DNA of 64,000 bases from Paenibacillus pedocola (GTDB taxonomy: Bacteria; Bacillota; Bacilli; Paenibacillales; Paenibacillaceae), in NCBI RefSeq assembly GCF_031599675.1, contig NZ_CP134223.1:4402001-4466000 (forward strand), read 5' to 3'. Positions 25,615-34,479 of this stretch are shown here, piece by piece. Numbering within the stretch: the first letter of the stretch is position 1; every line of letters begins with the position of its first letter. The notes under the pieces are model-generated. The model saw nothing but the letters and a program-made list of their open reading frames with translations. It was not told where the DNA came from and did not search any database. The translations under genes were made by a program, and so were the position numbers.

Positions 25615-27917
25615 CCGGCCATCATCCCTTTCCCCAGCGGGAGTACGATGCGGTCTGCCCCAACCGTGATCTGCTGCCCATCCATAATGATCTCTGTGCA
25701 TCCGCCGGAGGCGGCCTGTATCCGCACTGAATCCTTAGTAACCTCCAGCTTCAGCAGAACTCCCTCGTACAGGACCTGGAAGCTGTAGGAGGTCCAGCGT
25801 TCCGGCAGCGAAGGCTGGAAGCTTAGCCGTTCCCCGTCCGAGCGCATGCCGCCGAAGCCGTAGACGATGTTCATCCAGGCAGCCGCAATGGAGGTTGTAT
25901 GCAGGCCCTCGCGGGTGTTGCGGTTATAATTGTCGAGATCAAGCCGGGTTGCAAATTCGAAGAAATGATAGGCTTCCTCCGGTTTGCCGATTTCACTGGC
26001 CAGAATCGAATGGATGGATGGTGAAAGCGATGATTCATGAATACAGCGCGGCTCATAATATTCGTAATTGGCACGCTTGGCTTCCTTGGAGAATTGTCCG
26101 CTATAAAGGAACATGAACATCAGTACATCAGGCTGCTTAATCATGTCATAGCGGTACAGGCGGTCATAAGACCAATTCGAATACAGCGGAAATTCCGTCA
26201 CCGGAATCGAATGAATATCAATATGCGGCATATCAAAAAATCCGTCATGCTCTTCATAAACACCGCTATCTTGATCTAACGGAATCCGCATATGCTCCGC
26301 CTTGCTGCTCCAGTCTGCCAATTCGTCTTCACGGAGCGCTGTCTTAGCAGCCAGTTGGGCGTAGGCCTCTGGCACTGCCGCCTGCATATGAGCCACCGTT
26401 TCCAGGGTATATTCGAACAATTTTTTAGCCATCAGGTTGATGTAGCAGTTATTGTTCACCATTAATTGGAATTCATCAGGACCCATTACGCCAAAATAAC
26501 CGAACTGGCCGCTGCGTGCCCCCCATTGACCGCGTGTAGCATAAAACCGGCTGATCTGAATCAGCATTTCAGCACCTTTACTGTAGAGGAATTCCCTGTC
26601 TCCCGTATTTTTTACATAATGCCAGATACCGTAGGACACAGCCGTCCCGACATGAAGCTGCAGGTTAGAGTGCTGCCACAGGTCGCAGCTTTCGGTTCCG
26701 TCAATTGTCGCAATCGGAAAGCAGGCCCCCTCGCAATCCACATCCCTGGCCCGCTGAATCGCCTCGGGCAGTGTTTTATAGCGGAATTCCAGCAGGCTCT
26801 TGGCCGCCTTCGGATTGTTGAACATATAGAACGGCAGACAGTACGACTCCGTATCCCAGAAAGCAAGCCCGCGGTAGGCTTCACCCGTCAAGCCTTTTGC
26901 GCCGATATTATAGCCGGGATGGTCGCCATGGTACGTCTGGTACAGCTGAAAAATACAAAAACGGATGCCCTGCTGATTCTCCGGGTCACCTTCAATAACG
27001 ATATCGCTGGTCTCCCAAATCCTTGTCCAGTATTCGGTTTGAGCGTTGAATATTTCAGCCTCATTTAGCCCTGCAGTTGTTGCAGCAAGCTCCATCCCTT
27101 CTTTCCATAGTACGTCTGCTGACTTGGAACCGCTGCTATCCGCACAATTGACGGCAAGCTTCGTATAATGGACCTTTTTTCCTTCTATTAAAGGCAGGGT
27201 GAACGACTCTCCGATAAATTTATCCCGCTCTACACGAGATGGACTGAATTGGACCGGAGACTGCAGGACAAACCCGGAAAACAGCTTATTACCCGTAGTC
27301 AGTGTCTCCGCCATAATTGCGGTAATCCCGTCCGCCCCTCCGCTGCGCAGACCTCTCCACATACTCTGGCCCCGTTCCTCATGGATCATCCCAAAATCAA
27401 GACCCGTACACACCTGGACATTGCCCGAGAAATTTAGCGGCTCAAAGGCAACTCTCTGCAGTCCGAGATGGGACATGGTCATACTGACCAGCCGGGTAAA
27501 GGTTAGTTTCAGTTGTTTGCCGTTCTCCAAATGCCATATAAATTCGCGGCAATAGGTGCCGGTACGGAAATCCAGCCTGCGGCTGTAATCCGATATCTTA
27601 CTGAAAGCCAAATCCAGCTGTTCGCCGTCAAGCGTAATCCGGGTATACAGCCAGTCCACCGCATTCACCATATAGCGCAGAGAACGGATAATGCCTTTGT
27701 AATGGTTGCCGATCGCCTGCTCTTCATTCAGGCCGTTGAAATAGCTGCCCGGGAGCGTATCCCCGCTGTAGCCTTCCTCAGCATAACCTCGCACACCCAT
27801 ATACTCATTGCCCAGTGAAAAAATCGATTCCGAGGTCCGGTTCCGCTCCTGATCAAAGTCCTCTTCAATAATTGCCCAAGGGTCGACCTTTAAATATTTA
27901 TCTGCTACTTTTGCCAT
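25611..27917 (-). CDS. GH65 disaccharide phosphorylase, first copy
   Basis: A 768-residue GH65 enzyme, first in the operon. The proposed catalytic Glu is in VMGPDEFQLMVNNN, which departs from the usual GPDEYHE of maltose phosphorylase. The phosphate loop HESSLSPSIHS is kept. The ATG at 27917 is preferred over two earlier in-frame starts because AAGGAGAA lies eight bases upstream. The two GH65 proteins of this operon are similar in length but clearly different in sequence, so they probably split substrates rather than duplicate one activity. Release of beta-glucose 1-phosphate fits the downstream pgmB. Confidence 0.92.
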   Translation of the reverse strand: MAKVADKYLKVDPWAIIEEDFDQERNRTSESIFSLGNEYMGVRGYAEEGYSGDTLPGSYFNGLNEEQAIGNHYKGIIRSLRYMVNAVDWLYTRITLDGEQLDLAFSKISDYSRRLDFRTGTYCREFIWHLENGKQLKLTFTRLVSMTMSHLGLQRVAFEPLNFSGNVQVCTGLDFGMIHEERGQSMWRGLRSGGADGITAIMAETLTTGNKLFSGFVLQSPVQFSPSRVERDKFIGESFTLPLIEGKKVHYTKLAVNCADSSGSKSADVLWKEGMELAATTAGLNEAEIFNAQTEYWTRIWETSDIVIEGDPENQQGIRFCIFQLYQTYHGDHPGYNIGAKGLTGEAYRGLAFWDTESYCLPFYMFNNPKAAKSLLEFRYKTLPEAIQRARDVDCEGACFPIATIDGTESCDLWQHSNLQLHVGTAVSYGIWHYVKNTGDREFLYSKGAEMLIQISRFYATRGQWGARSGQFGYFGVMGPDEFQLMVNNNCYINLMAKKLFEYTLETVAHMQAAVPEAYAQLAAKTALREDELADWSSKAEHMRIPLDQDSGVYEEHDGFFDMPHIDIHSIPVTEFPLYSNWSYDRLYRYDMIKQPDVLMFMFLYSGQFSKEAKRANYEYYEPRCIHESSLSPSIHSILASEIGKPEEAYHFFEFATRLDLDNYNRNTREGLHTTSIAAAWMNIVYGFGGMRSDGERLSFQPSLPERWTSYSFQVLYEGVLLKLEVTKDSVRIQAASGGCTEIIMDGQQITVGADRIVLPLGKGMMAG

Positions 27918-28026
27918 ATCTGAATTCTCCTTCTCCCGAGTGTCAACGCTCATATCCAGCGTACCTTTCAGGAGATAAGAGGCCAATGTCCGACTGTATC
28001 AGAGTTATGTGCATTTTTACGGAGAT

Positions 28027-28073
28027 AAAAAAAACAGCCTCCCCACAATTGTGTAAATTGGGAATTGACTGTT
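28027..28073 (-). terminator. Terminator-like hairpin in the leader of the GH65 operon
   Basis: On the minus strand AACAG (28069-28073) pairs with CTGTT (28033-28037), with an inner TCCC/GGGA stem, followed by T8. It lies 110 bases before the first GH65 start, and no other minus-strand gene lies upstream of it up to the divergent fnr gene. It is best read as a leader attenuator, or as the end of a short transcript. Confidence 0.55.
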
Positions 28074-28143
28074 ATAATAAACGATAACTATGGATTTTCT
28101 CCCCCTGTTACGGTGAAAATCATATTAAATCTCACACGTTCGA

Positions 28144-28159
28144 AGTGAAAATTATCACA
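28144..28159. promoter_or_regulatory. Fnr-type box in the fnr/GH65 divergent region
   Basis: AGTGAAAATTATCACA (TGTGATAATTTTCACT on the other strand) matches TGTGA-N6-TCACA with one mismatch. Its centre is about 80 bases upstream of the predicted fnr start, too far for a classical activator site, so autoregulation or control of the GH65 side are both possible. Confidence 0.45.
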
Positions 28160-28161
28160 AT

Positions 28162-28198
28162 GTTAAAAATTCGACACTTTTTATCGAAAATTTTTAAC
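28162..28198. promoter_or_regulatory. Imperfect inverted repeat upstream of fnr
   Basis: GTTAAAAATTCGA and TCGAAAATTTTTAAC face each other across about 9 bases; the arms differ by a two-base insertion. It is centred near -51 of the predicted fnr promoter (TATAAT at 28219-28224, no good -35), the position of an activator site. Confidence 0.4.
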
Positions 28199-28272
28199 CA
28201 TTATGAGGAATTACAAGGTATAATTAATTTAAAATTTACTGAAAAACTGAGGGAATAAAGGGGATGTCGATT

Positions 28273-28992
28273 ATGATAAAGGAACATTACAATGTTATCG
28301 AAGCCCACGGAAATACAAACTGTTTCTCCGAACAGAACTTTAACAGACTTCTGGTCACAATGAAAGAACGTATGGTCCCTGAAGGATCACATCTGTTCTG
28401 GGAGGGTGACTACTCGGATAAATTGTTTTATATCAAACGTGGACGTGTGAAACTGACCAAATCTACCGACGAAGGCAAAGAACTGATTCTTTATATGTAT
28501 CAGGCTGGTGACATGGTAGGCCAAGCTGACCCGTTCTTCAGCACGAAGCACAGCTTCACTGCCGAAGTAATTGAGGAAAGCGAGGTTGGCGTAATTGAGC
28601 AGAAGGATCTGGAGATTCTGATCTGTCAGCACTGCGACTTCGCCATCGACTTTATGAAATGGATGGGTATCCATCACCGTCTCACACAGACGAAATTCCG
28701 TGACTTGATGATGTACGGCAAACCAGGCGCACTCTGCTCCACACTGATTCGTCTTGGCAACACCTACGGCGAGAAGAATGGTGACAATATTCTGATCAAC
28801 AAGAAAATTACGCATACGGATCTGTCCAACATGATCGGTGCTACCCGTGAGAGTGTCAACCGGATGCTGAGCGATCTGCGTAAAAAAGATGCAGTTGAAT
28901 ATGAGAATGGCATGATTGTCATTAAGGATCTTAGCATGCTGCAGGAAATCTGCCATTGCGAATTATGTCCTAACGAAATTTGCCGTATCTAA
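28273..28992 (+). CDS. fnr: Anaerobic regulator Fnr (Bacillus-type, C-terminal cysteines)
   Basis: A 239-residue Crp/Fnr-family activator with an N-terminal cyclic-nucleotide-binding-like beta roll (about 20-125) and a C-terminal winged helix (HTDLSNMIGATRESVNRMLSDLRKK). The end carries CHCELCPNEIC, a C-X2-C-X4-C cluster at Cys229, Cys232 and Cys237 plus Cys227. This is the arrangement of the [4Fe-4S]-binding Bacillus subtilis Fnr rather than the N-terminal cluster of E. coli FNR. The ATG at 28273 has AAAGGGG nine bases upstream; the in-frame ATG at 28264 abuts that site. Probable targets in this window are pflB, nirB and scdA. Confidence 0.92.
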   Translation: MIKEHYNVIEAHGNTNCFSEQNFNRLLVTMKERMVPEGSHLFWEGDYSDKLFYIKRGRVKLTKSTDEGKELILYMYQAGDMVGQADPFFSTKHSFTAEVIEESEVGVIEQKDLEILICQHCDFAIDFMKWMGIHHRLTQTKFRDLMMYGKPGALCSTLIRLGNTYGEKNGDNILINKKITHTDLSNMIGATRESVNRMLSDLRKKDAVEYENGMIVIKDLSMLQEICHCELCPNEICRI

Positions 28993-29072
28993 TTTCCTAG
29001 TAACATTACCCTCTATTCTCCTCATTGAATCATATATGGCCCAAATATTCTGCACAATAAAATAGAGTGGTC

Positions 29073-29099
29073 AAGGCGCTTATCTGGCGTCTTTTTTCT
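29073..29099 (+). terminator. Intrinsic terminator after fnr
   Basis: AGGCGC pairs with GCGTCT around a 7-base loop, followed by T6 on the plus strand, about 80 bases after the fnr stop. Confidence 0.65.
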
Positions 29100-29111
29100 T
29101 ATGTATAAGTT

Positions 29112-29603
29112 CTATGGCTTCCCAAGCACTTTCATCTCCCAATGCTCATGGTAACCTGTCTGAGAAGGTAGACATCCGCTGGTAAGCCACTCTGCCGCAA
29201 GCACTGCAATAGGCGACGCCGAGTCCAGGGTTATTGCCGGTAAATCCACCCATACACAGCCGAGGGAATCCTGCATGGCAAAGGTTGCGATATCGGAAAC
29301 CGGGTGATCTTCATTGATCTCAACCGTATACAGTGCAGCAATGTGATGCATATGTGTAAAAGAATCCTCTTGATAGCGCACAAAAAAATCAAAGGCTCCC
29401 AGGTTGTTCTTCACCCGGACAGACAGTCCAGTCTCCTCCAGGAACTCACGCACCAGTCCGTCTGTCAGCGCCTCGTTCTCCTCCAGCCGCCCCCCGGGAA
29501 GATCGAATCTTCCGGTATACGCCCCTCTGCCTTTGTGAATAACCAGCAGCCTACCGGCCTGCTCACAAATCCCGTAAACCCCAAAATGGTTAAAGCTCTT
29601 CAT
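29112..29603 (-). CDS. Nudix hydrolase
   Basis: A 163-residue protein with a perfect Nudix box (G-X5-E-X7-REFLEETGL, residues 38-60), so it should hydrolyse a nucleoside diphosphate linked to another group, using Mg2+ or Mn2+. The substrate cannot be told from the box. It appears to be monocistronic, with a terminator of the nir operon upstream and a GGAGGG site before the ATG at 29603. Confidence 0.9.
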   Translation of the reverse strand: MKSFNHFGVYGICEQAGRLLVIHKGRGAYTGRFDLPGGRLEENEALTDGLVREFLEETGLSVRVKNNLGAFDFFVRYQEDSFTHMHHIAALYTVEINEDHPVSDIATFAMQDSLGCVWVDLPAITLDSASPIAVLAAEWLTSGCLPSQTGYHEHWEMKVLGKP

Positions 29604-29642
29604 TGTGGCCCTCCCTCGGACATTCCTAAATTCCAGTGTAAC

Positions 29643-29681
29643 AAAAAAACTGCCCTGAGGGCTATTGCCTCAGAACAGTTT
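29643..29681 (-). terminator. Intrinsic terminator of the nir operon
   Basis: AAACTG...CTGAGG pairs with CCTCAG...CAGTTT on the minus strand, followed by T7, right after the nitrite-channel gene. Confidence 0.85.
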
Positions 29682-29693
29682 ATCAGTACATGC

Positions 29694-30485
29694 TTAATGT
29701 TTGCTGAATTTTGAGCGAACCGGAGAGATCAGCCAATACGCCATACCGACGAACAGACCGCCGCCGATTATATTTCCCAGTGTGACCGGAATCATGTTGT
29801 GAATCCAGCCTGCAACCGTTACCGTCTCTGGATGATTCGGCAGCAAAACGGCCACACTAAGCAGTGTCATGTTAGCCACGCTATGCTCATAACCACTGGC
29901 GATGAAGGCGAACAGACACCACCAGATAAGCACCAGCTTGGCAGCTTCACTTTTAGCACGTGAAGACATCCATATGGCTAGACAGACCAGCCAGTTACAA
30001 AGAATCCCCCGGAAGAACAGCTCTGAGAAGGGAAGTGTCATCTTTTTGGCTGCTGCAGCGAAAATCAGATGCTCCGCAGGTGCAGCCTTGAACAATCCGG
30101 TCCCCTGAATCAGCAGGGCAAGAATAATTGCCCCGCCGACATTGCCTATAAAGACGATAACCCAGTTCTTGAGCGTATCCCACACCGTAGTTCTTCCGGC
30201 AAGTGTACTTACCGTAAAGAACATATTGTTACCGGTAAACAGCTCTGAGCCCGCAAAGATAACCAGTGTCAGCGCGATCCCGAAGGAGGCTCCCATTACC
30301 AGCGGCTGAAACGGTGATTTGATTGCAGCCAGAGGCGCACCAAGGGAGAAGATAAGGATAATTCCGATTCCGACATAAGCCCCGGCCAGTAATGCAGCCA
30401 GAAAATACCTCGGCAAACTCTCATTCATTTTGTCACGTTTGCTGACTGCTGCCTCTACGATGTTCTCGACACTTTGCGTAAACAT
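29694..30485 (-). CDS. nirC: Formate/nitrite transporter family channel
   Basis: A 263-residue integral membrane protein of the FocA/NirC family with about six helices. Family motifs include SLGAPLAAIKSPFQPLVMGASFG, LFTGNNMFF and NWLVCLAIWMSSRAKS. It follows nirD by 50 bases in the nitrite reductase operon, so nitrite import (or export) is the likely role rather than formate export for PflB, although the family can move both. GGGGTGG precedes the ATG. Confidence 0.85.
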   Translation of the reverse strand: MFTQSVENIVEAAVSKRDKMNESLPRYFLAALLAGAYVGIGIILIFSLGAPLAAIKSPFQPLVMGASFGIALTLVIFAGSELFTGNNMFFTVSTLAGRTTVWDTLKNWVIVFIGNVGGAIILALLIQGTGLFKAAPAEHLIFAAAAKKMTLPFSELFFRGILCNWLVCLAIWMSSRAKSEAAKLVLIWWCLFAFIASGYEHSVANMTLLSVAVLLPNHPETVTVAGWIHNMIPVTLGNIIGGGLFVGMAYWLISPVRSKFSKH

Positions 30486-30535
30486 CTTTCCACCCCGCCA
30501 TTTCTCTACATAGTTTAGCTTTGGATCATTGTTTC

Positions 30536-30856
30536 TTACAGGATGACATTTACGTTATCGCCATCCACCGTAACGGGGAATGTGGCAACGATGCCTTTAT
30601 CCGGAGCTTGAACCTCTCCAGTGCGAAGATCGATCTTCCAATCATACAGCGGATCATACAGATAATAGCCGGATACAATTCCTTCAGCCAGCGGACCGCC
30701 TTTTGGATGCGGACTCCGGTTTTCCACGGCATAGAATTGGTCATCAGAAGTCCGGAATATAGCCAGCTCCACCGGACCGCAGGTGACTACACGGCCTATC
30801 TGCGGCAGGAAATGCTGAAGCGTGCCTAGCGTATACTTAAGTTTTGTGCTTTCCAT
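30536..30856 (-). CDS. nirD: Nitrite reductase (NADH) small subunit
   Basis: A 106-residue Rieske-fold subunit of assimilatory or detoxifying nitrite reductase. The fold motifs are recognisable (SPHPKGGPLAEGIVSG, YDPLYDWKIDL). The Rieske cysteine and histidine ligands are partly replaced, as also in other NirD proteins, so no [2Fe-2S] cluster is expected. The ATG at 30856 is chosen for its AAAGGAG site, although the frame extends further up into nirB. It starts 25 bases after nirB. Confidence 0.9.
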   Translation of the reverse strand: MESTKLKYTLGTLQHFLPQIGRVVTCGPVELAIFRTSDDQFYAVENRSPHPKGGPLAEGIVSGYYLYDPLYDWKIDLRTGEVQAPDKGIVATFPVTVDGDNVNVIL

Positions 30857-30881
30857 CGTCTTCTCTCCTTTAGGTTCCGTT

Positions 30882-33308
30882 TTAGAGGTTAGCTTTTTCG
30901 AACAGTGCACTGCGGGTATTATCATCATCCAGCATTTTTTTCCATGGATCTGAAACCTGGGCCAAGGCAAAATCAATCCGTGCAGCCAGTTCCTTGCGGT
31001 TCTCCGCATTATCCATAATCACGCGCTGGATGTTCTCCAGACCCATTCGTTCCACCCACTCGGAGGTTCTTTCCAGATAGTTCCCGGTTTCACGGTAGTA
31101 CTGCATAACGGCTGAACAGACCTCAACCAATTCTTCATCCGTCTTCACCTTGCAGAAGGCATCAGCGATACGCGGCTTAATTCCGCCGTTTCCGCCAATG
31201 AACACTTCCCAGCCGCCGTCATTGCCGACGATACCGATATCCTTGGTGCAGGATTCCGCACAGTTACGCGGGCAGCCGTTAACAGCCATTTTGAATTTGG
31301 CCGGGAAATCAAGCCGTTCATATTTGCGCTCAAGCATAGCTCCTACACCCATTGAGTCCTGGGTGCCGAAGCGGCAGAACTGGTTACCAACACAGGTTTT
31401 GACGGTCCGAAGCGACTTGGCATACGCATAACCGGATGGCATATCCAGCTCTTCCCAGACTTTAGGCACATCCTCTTTTTTGACACCAATCAGGTCCAGA
31501 CGCTGTCCGCCGGTTACCTTCACTACCTTCACATCATATTTAATGGAGACATCGGCAATCCGCTTCAAATCCTCCGGTGTAGTTACACCGCCATACATCC
31601 GCGGAACGACGGTAAATGTGCCGTCCTTCTGGATATTCGCACTCATACGCTCATTAACGAAGCGCGATTCCTTCTCGTCCTCATGCGTGTCCGGATAGAT
31701 CATGCCCAGGTAGTAGTTCACAGCCGGACGGCATTTGGAGCAGCCCTCAGGCTGTTTCCAGTCCAGTACATTCATGACTTCTTTGGTAGTCTTGAGCCCT
31801 TTGGCCGTAATCTCGGCTACAATCTCATCACGGCTGAGTGTTGTACAGCTGCAAATGCCGGCTTTGGCACTCTCCTGGAAGCTGTCACCAAGGACAAACT
31901 GGAGAATTTGTTCCACGACAGGCTTACAGCCGCCGCAGGAACGCGTGGCTCCGGTGCAGGCTTTGATTTCATCCACAGTGGTAAATCCGTTCTCGGTCAC
32001 TGCATCGACAATCGCTTTTTTGGTGACCCCATTACAGCCGCAGACGATTTCTTCATCGGCCATTGCCTCAACAGACATTCCTTGTTTGGCTCCGCCCCCG
32101 CCGCAGCAACCGGTGCCCATGACTTCACTGTAGATCTCATCGGTCATCTCTGCGCCTTGCTTCACCAGCTTCTGCAGGCTGGCCGATTCGGTAACATCAC
32201 CGAACAAGACGGCGCCGACGATCATATTGTCTTTGAGCAAAATCTTTTTGTAGGTTCTCTTCCACTCATCTTTAGCTGAAATAACCGTATGCTCAGCTGT
32301 TTCCGTAAATTCACCTGCGGAGAATACATCTACTCCGGAAATCTTCAGCTTCGTAGCCACAACCGATCCTTCATACGGCTGGGTAGCGGCACCGCACAAA
32401 TGCTTTGCCAGCACCATACCCTGTTCAAACAGCGGTGCTACCAGACCGTAGCAGGTCCCGCGGTGTTCCGTACACTCTCCGACAGAATAGACATTCTCCA
32501 TAGAGGTCTGGAGATAGTCGTTCACGACAATCCCGCGGTTAACTGTAATACCGGAGTCTTTGGCAAGCTGAGTGTTCGGCTTAATGCCGACAGCCATCAC
32601 CACGAAATCCGCCTGGAGCTCCGTACCGTCACTGAATCGCAGACCGTTAACCCGCTCTTCGCCTGTCAGCTCCACCGTCTGCTTACCCATGGCAAACTTC
32701 ACGCCTTGACGTTTCAGTTCAGCCTGCAGCATGGACGAAGCGGTATGATCCAGTTGCCGCTCCATCAGGTCTTCCAGCAGATGCACTACTGTTACATCCA
32801 TGCCGAGATTAACCAGACCTTTGGCTGCTTCGAGTCCGAGCAATCCGCCGCCGATTACCGCTGCTGTACGGTACTGTTGTGCTGCCGCCAGCATGGCATC
32901 GCAATCTGCGATATCGCGGAAGCCGACTACGCCTTCTTTGGTGCTGCCCGGAACGGGAAGAATAAAAGAGTTCGAGCCTGTTGCAATAATCACTTTATCG
33001 TATGAAACACTTAAACCGTTATCAGCGATGACCTGACGGCTTTCTTCATCAATCCGGACTACAGTAGTCCCCGTATGCAGGGTAATATGGTTGTCCTCAT
33101 ACCACTGGCGGTCATTCAAAATAATGTCCTCAATGCTTTTGCTGCCTTCAAGAACATATGACAGCATAATCCGGTTGTAGTTAGGATGAGGCTCGCTGCC
33201 GAAGATGGTAATATCATAAGCGCCGCCCAGCTTGAGAATCTGTTCAATTGTGCCTACGCCTGCCATCCCGTTGCCTATTAATACTAATTTTTCTCTCTCC
33301 ACTCTCAC
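30882..33308 (-). CDS. nirB: Nitrite reductase (NADH) large subunit
   Basis: This 808-residue enzyme reduces nitrite to ammonium with NADH. An N-terminal FAD/NAD(P) domain (GNGMAGVGTIEQIL; second nucleotide fold AAVIGGGLLGLEAAKGL) is followed by two BFD-like [2Fe-2S] segments (VCGCN...CGGC; CSCTT...CSKC). The C-terminal sirohaem domain has the cluster cysteines in CVGNQFC and CPRNC. The start is a GTG at 33308 with GGAGG eight bases before it. It heads the nirB-nirD-nirC operon behind two perfect Fnr boxes, so nitrite is probably used in oxygen-limited growth to dispose of NADH and supply ammonium. Confidence 0.95.
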   Translation of the reverse strand: MRVEREKLVLIGNGMAGVGTIEQILKLGGAYDITIFGSEPHPNYNRIMLSYVLEGSKSIEDIILNDRQWYEDNHITLHTGTTVVRIDEESRQVIADNGLSVSYDKVIIATGSNSFILPVPGSTKEGVVGFRDIADCDAMLAAAQQYRTAAVIGGGLLGLEAAKGLVNLGMDVTVVHLLEDLMERQLDHTASSMLQAELKRQGVKFAMGKQTVELTGEERVNGLRFSDGTELQADFVVMAVGIKPNTQLAKDSGITVNRGIVVNDYLQTSMENVYSVGECTEHRGTCYGLVAPLFEQGMVLAKHLCGAATQPYEGSVVATKLKISGVDVFSAGEFTETAEHTVISAKDEWKRTYKKILLKDNMIVGAVLFGDVTESASLQKLVKQGAEMTDEIYSEVMGTGCCGGGGAKQGMSVEAMADEEIVCGCNGVTKKAIVDAVTENGFTTVDEIKACTGATRSCGGCKPVVEQILQFVLGDSFQESAKAGICSCTTLSRDEIVAEITAKGLKTTKEVMNVLDWKQPEGCSKCRPAVNYYLGMIYPDTHEDEKESRFVNERMSANIQKDGTFTVVPRMYGGVTTPEDLKRIADVSIKYDVKVVKVTGGQRLDLIGVKKEDVPKVWEELDMPSGYAYAKSLRTVKTCVGNQFCRFGTQDSMGVGAMLERKYERLDFPAKFKMAVNGCPRNCAESCTKDIGIVGNDGGWEVFIGGNGGIKPRIADAFCKVKTDEELVEVCSAVMQYYRETGNYLERTSEWVERMGLENIQRVIMDNAENRKELAARIDFALAQVSDPWKKMLDDDNTRSALFEKANL

Positions 33309-33363
33309 TGTTAAAACCTCCCCGAAGCATCTGAATTCCTATGAAAATATATCTCGTAAGAGA

Positions 33364-33428
33364 ATTATACATTTTAAATTTGAACTGCATTTGTGATTGT
33401 AATCACATTAAATGTGAATCTTTTCACA
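33364..33428 (-). promoter_or_regulatory. nirB promoter with two perfect Fnr boxes
   Basis: TATAAT (33364-33369, minus strand) lies about 55 bases before the nirB start. Two boxes matching TGTGA-N6-TCACA exactly are at 33392-33407 and 33413-33428. Their centres lie about 42 and 63 bases upstream of the predicted start and 21 bp (two helical turns) apart. There is no good -35, as expected for a class II activator-dependent promoter. Confidence 0.75.
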
Positions 33429-33476
33429 ATTTACATGCCGTGTTAGCTTATAACGATTCGATGGATGTTTCCAACT

Positions 33477-33528
33477 AAAACAGCCATGTTCCTCTGCAGC
33501 CGGTAGCGGCAACAGAGAAACATGGCTA
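33477..33528 (-). terminator. Intrinsic terminator after the duplicated-domain lipoprotein gene
   Basis: AGCCATGTT and AACATGGCT close a long stem whose inner part (CTCTG/CAGAG, GCCG/CGGC) also pairs; TTTT follows on the minus strand. Confidence 0.8.
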
Positions 33529-33558
33529 TAGACAAAGACTAGTCAGAACACAGCATCA

Positions 33559-34299
33559 CTATCGCAGTACAAGTGATAACTCCAGTTCGTCCTGTATCCT
33601 CAGCTTCATATCGATACCGCTGTCCAGCAGCGTCTTATCGTTCAATTTCAGCTTCCATTCCTCATTGGTAAGCGGTTTATACTCCTTTACAGTCAGCACA
33701 GTCTTATTATTCTCCGCCAAATGAACAATTCCGCTGCTCATCAGCAGTCCCCTTACAGACAGATTTTCCGTAAACGGCTGAACGTATGAATGAGTCAGCT
33801 CCGGCTGCTCACTCCCCCCGTTCACTGTAAGGATAACAGGCTGAAAAGGGGTATTGGGTGCTGCCGCCTGCGCAGTAATCACTATACTATCTTCCTGCTT
33901 AACTCTGGTATTCATATCTGTAATCCGCTTGTCGTTCAATTTGATTTCCCACACCATATCTTTAGCCAGTGACACTTTATTTACAGTAAGCAGCGTAGAT
34001 CCGTCTTCAGCAAAAGTGACGAGACCGCTGTTCTTAAGCAATTCCTGGATCGTTATCTCCTGCTTATACGCATCACTAAGCTGTCTGCCTGAACTCCCTG
34101 TCAGATCATTGTCTCCCACCTTAAGAGAAAAACCAGGCTGGGTTGCCCCGGCGTCTGCAATATTCCCCTCCAGATTGCTATTAAGCGCAGAACAGCCTCC
34201 CATGATCACGATAAATAGAAGTCCCAGACATACGCGCCCCATCAACTTCACTGACATTCCCGGCACCGCCCTTTTTTGCCTGATCACAGCTTCCAGCAT
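33559..34299 (-). CDS. Lipoprotein with an internal domain duplication, function unknown
   Basis: I do not recognise the family. The 246 residues begin with a signal peptide and lipobox ending at Cys36 (VIMGGC); the true start may be a later Met (residue 15 or 20). Two related halves of about 65 residues follow, sharing the order [IL]xxxLLxxSGxVxxAE, then LTVxxxxxLxxxxWxxKLNDK, then a D-rich turn and a final beta strand. Such paired small beta domains suggest an extracellular binding module. It is monocistronic, between nirB and scdA. Confidence 0.75.
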   Translation of the reverse strand: MLEAVIRQKRAVPGMSVKLMGRVCLGLLFIVIMGGCSALNSNLEGNIADAGATQPGFSLKVGDNDLTGSSGRQLSDAYKQEITIQELLKNSGLVTFAEDGSTLLTVNKVSLAKDMVWEIKLNDKRITDMNTRVKQEDSIVITAQAAAPNTPFQPVILTVNGGSEQPELTHSYVQPFTENLSVRGLLMSSGIVHLAENNKTVLTVKEYKPLTNEEWKLKLNDKTLLDSGIDMKLRIQDELELSLVLR

Positions 34300-34437
34300 T
34301 TCCTCAGGCTTGTAGTCTTTATGTATAATGTCCTTTTCGCTTCATTATTTTCACATGATTTATTAATTAAGGCAATATGAACATGGCCCTTCTGCTTAAA
34401 AAAAATATCTCAGCCATCGCAATTCCGGCAGTGCAAC

Positions 34438-34466
34438 AAAAAAAGTCCCCGCAGGGACTTCTTTTT
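34438..34466 (-). terminator. Intrinsic terminator after scdA
   Basis: AAGTCCC and GGGACTT form the stem with a 4-base loop, and the minus strand continues in T7. Confidence 0.85.
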
Positions 34467-34479
34467 ACGATACATTGGA

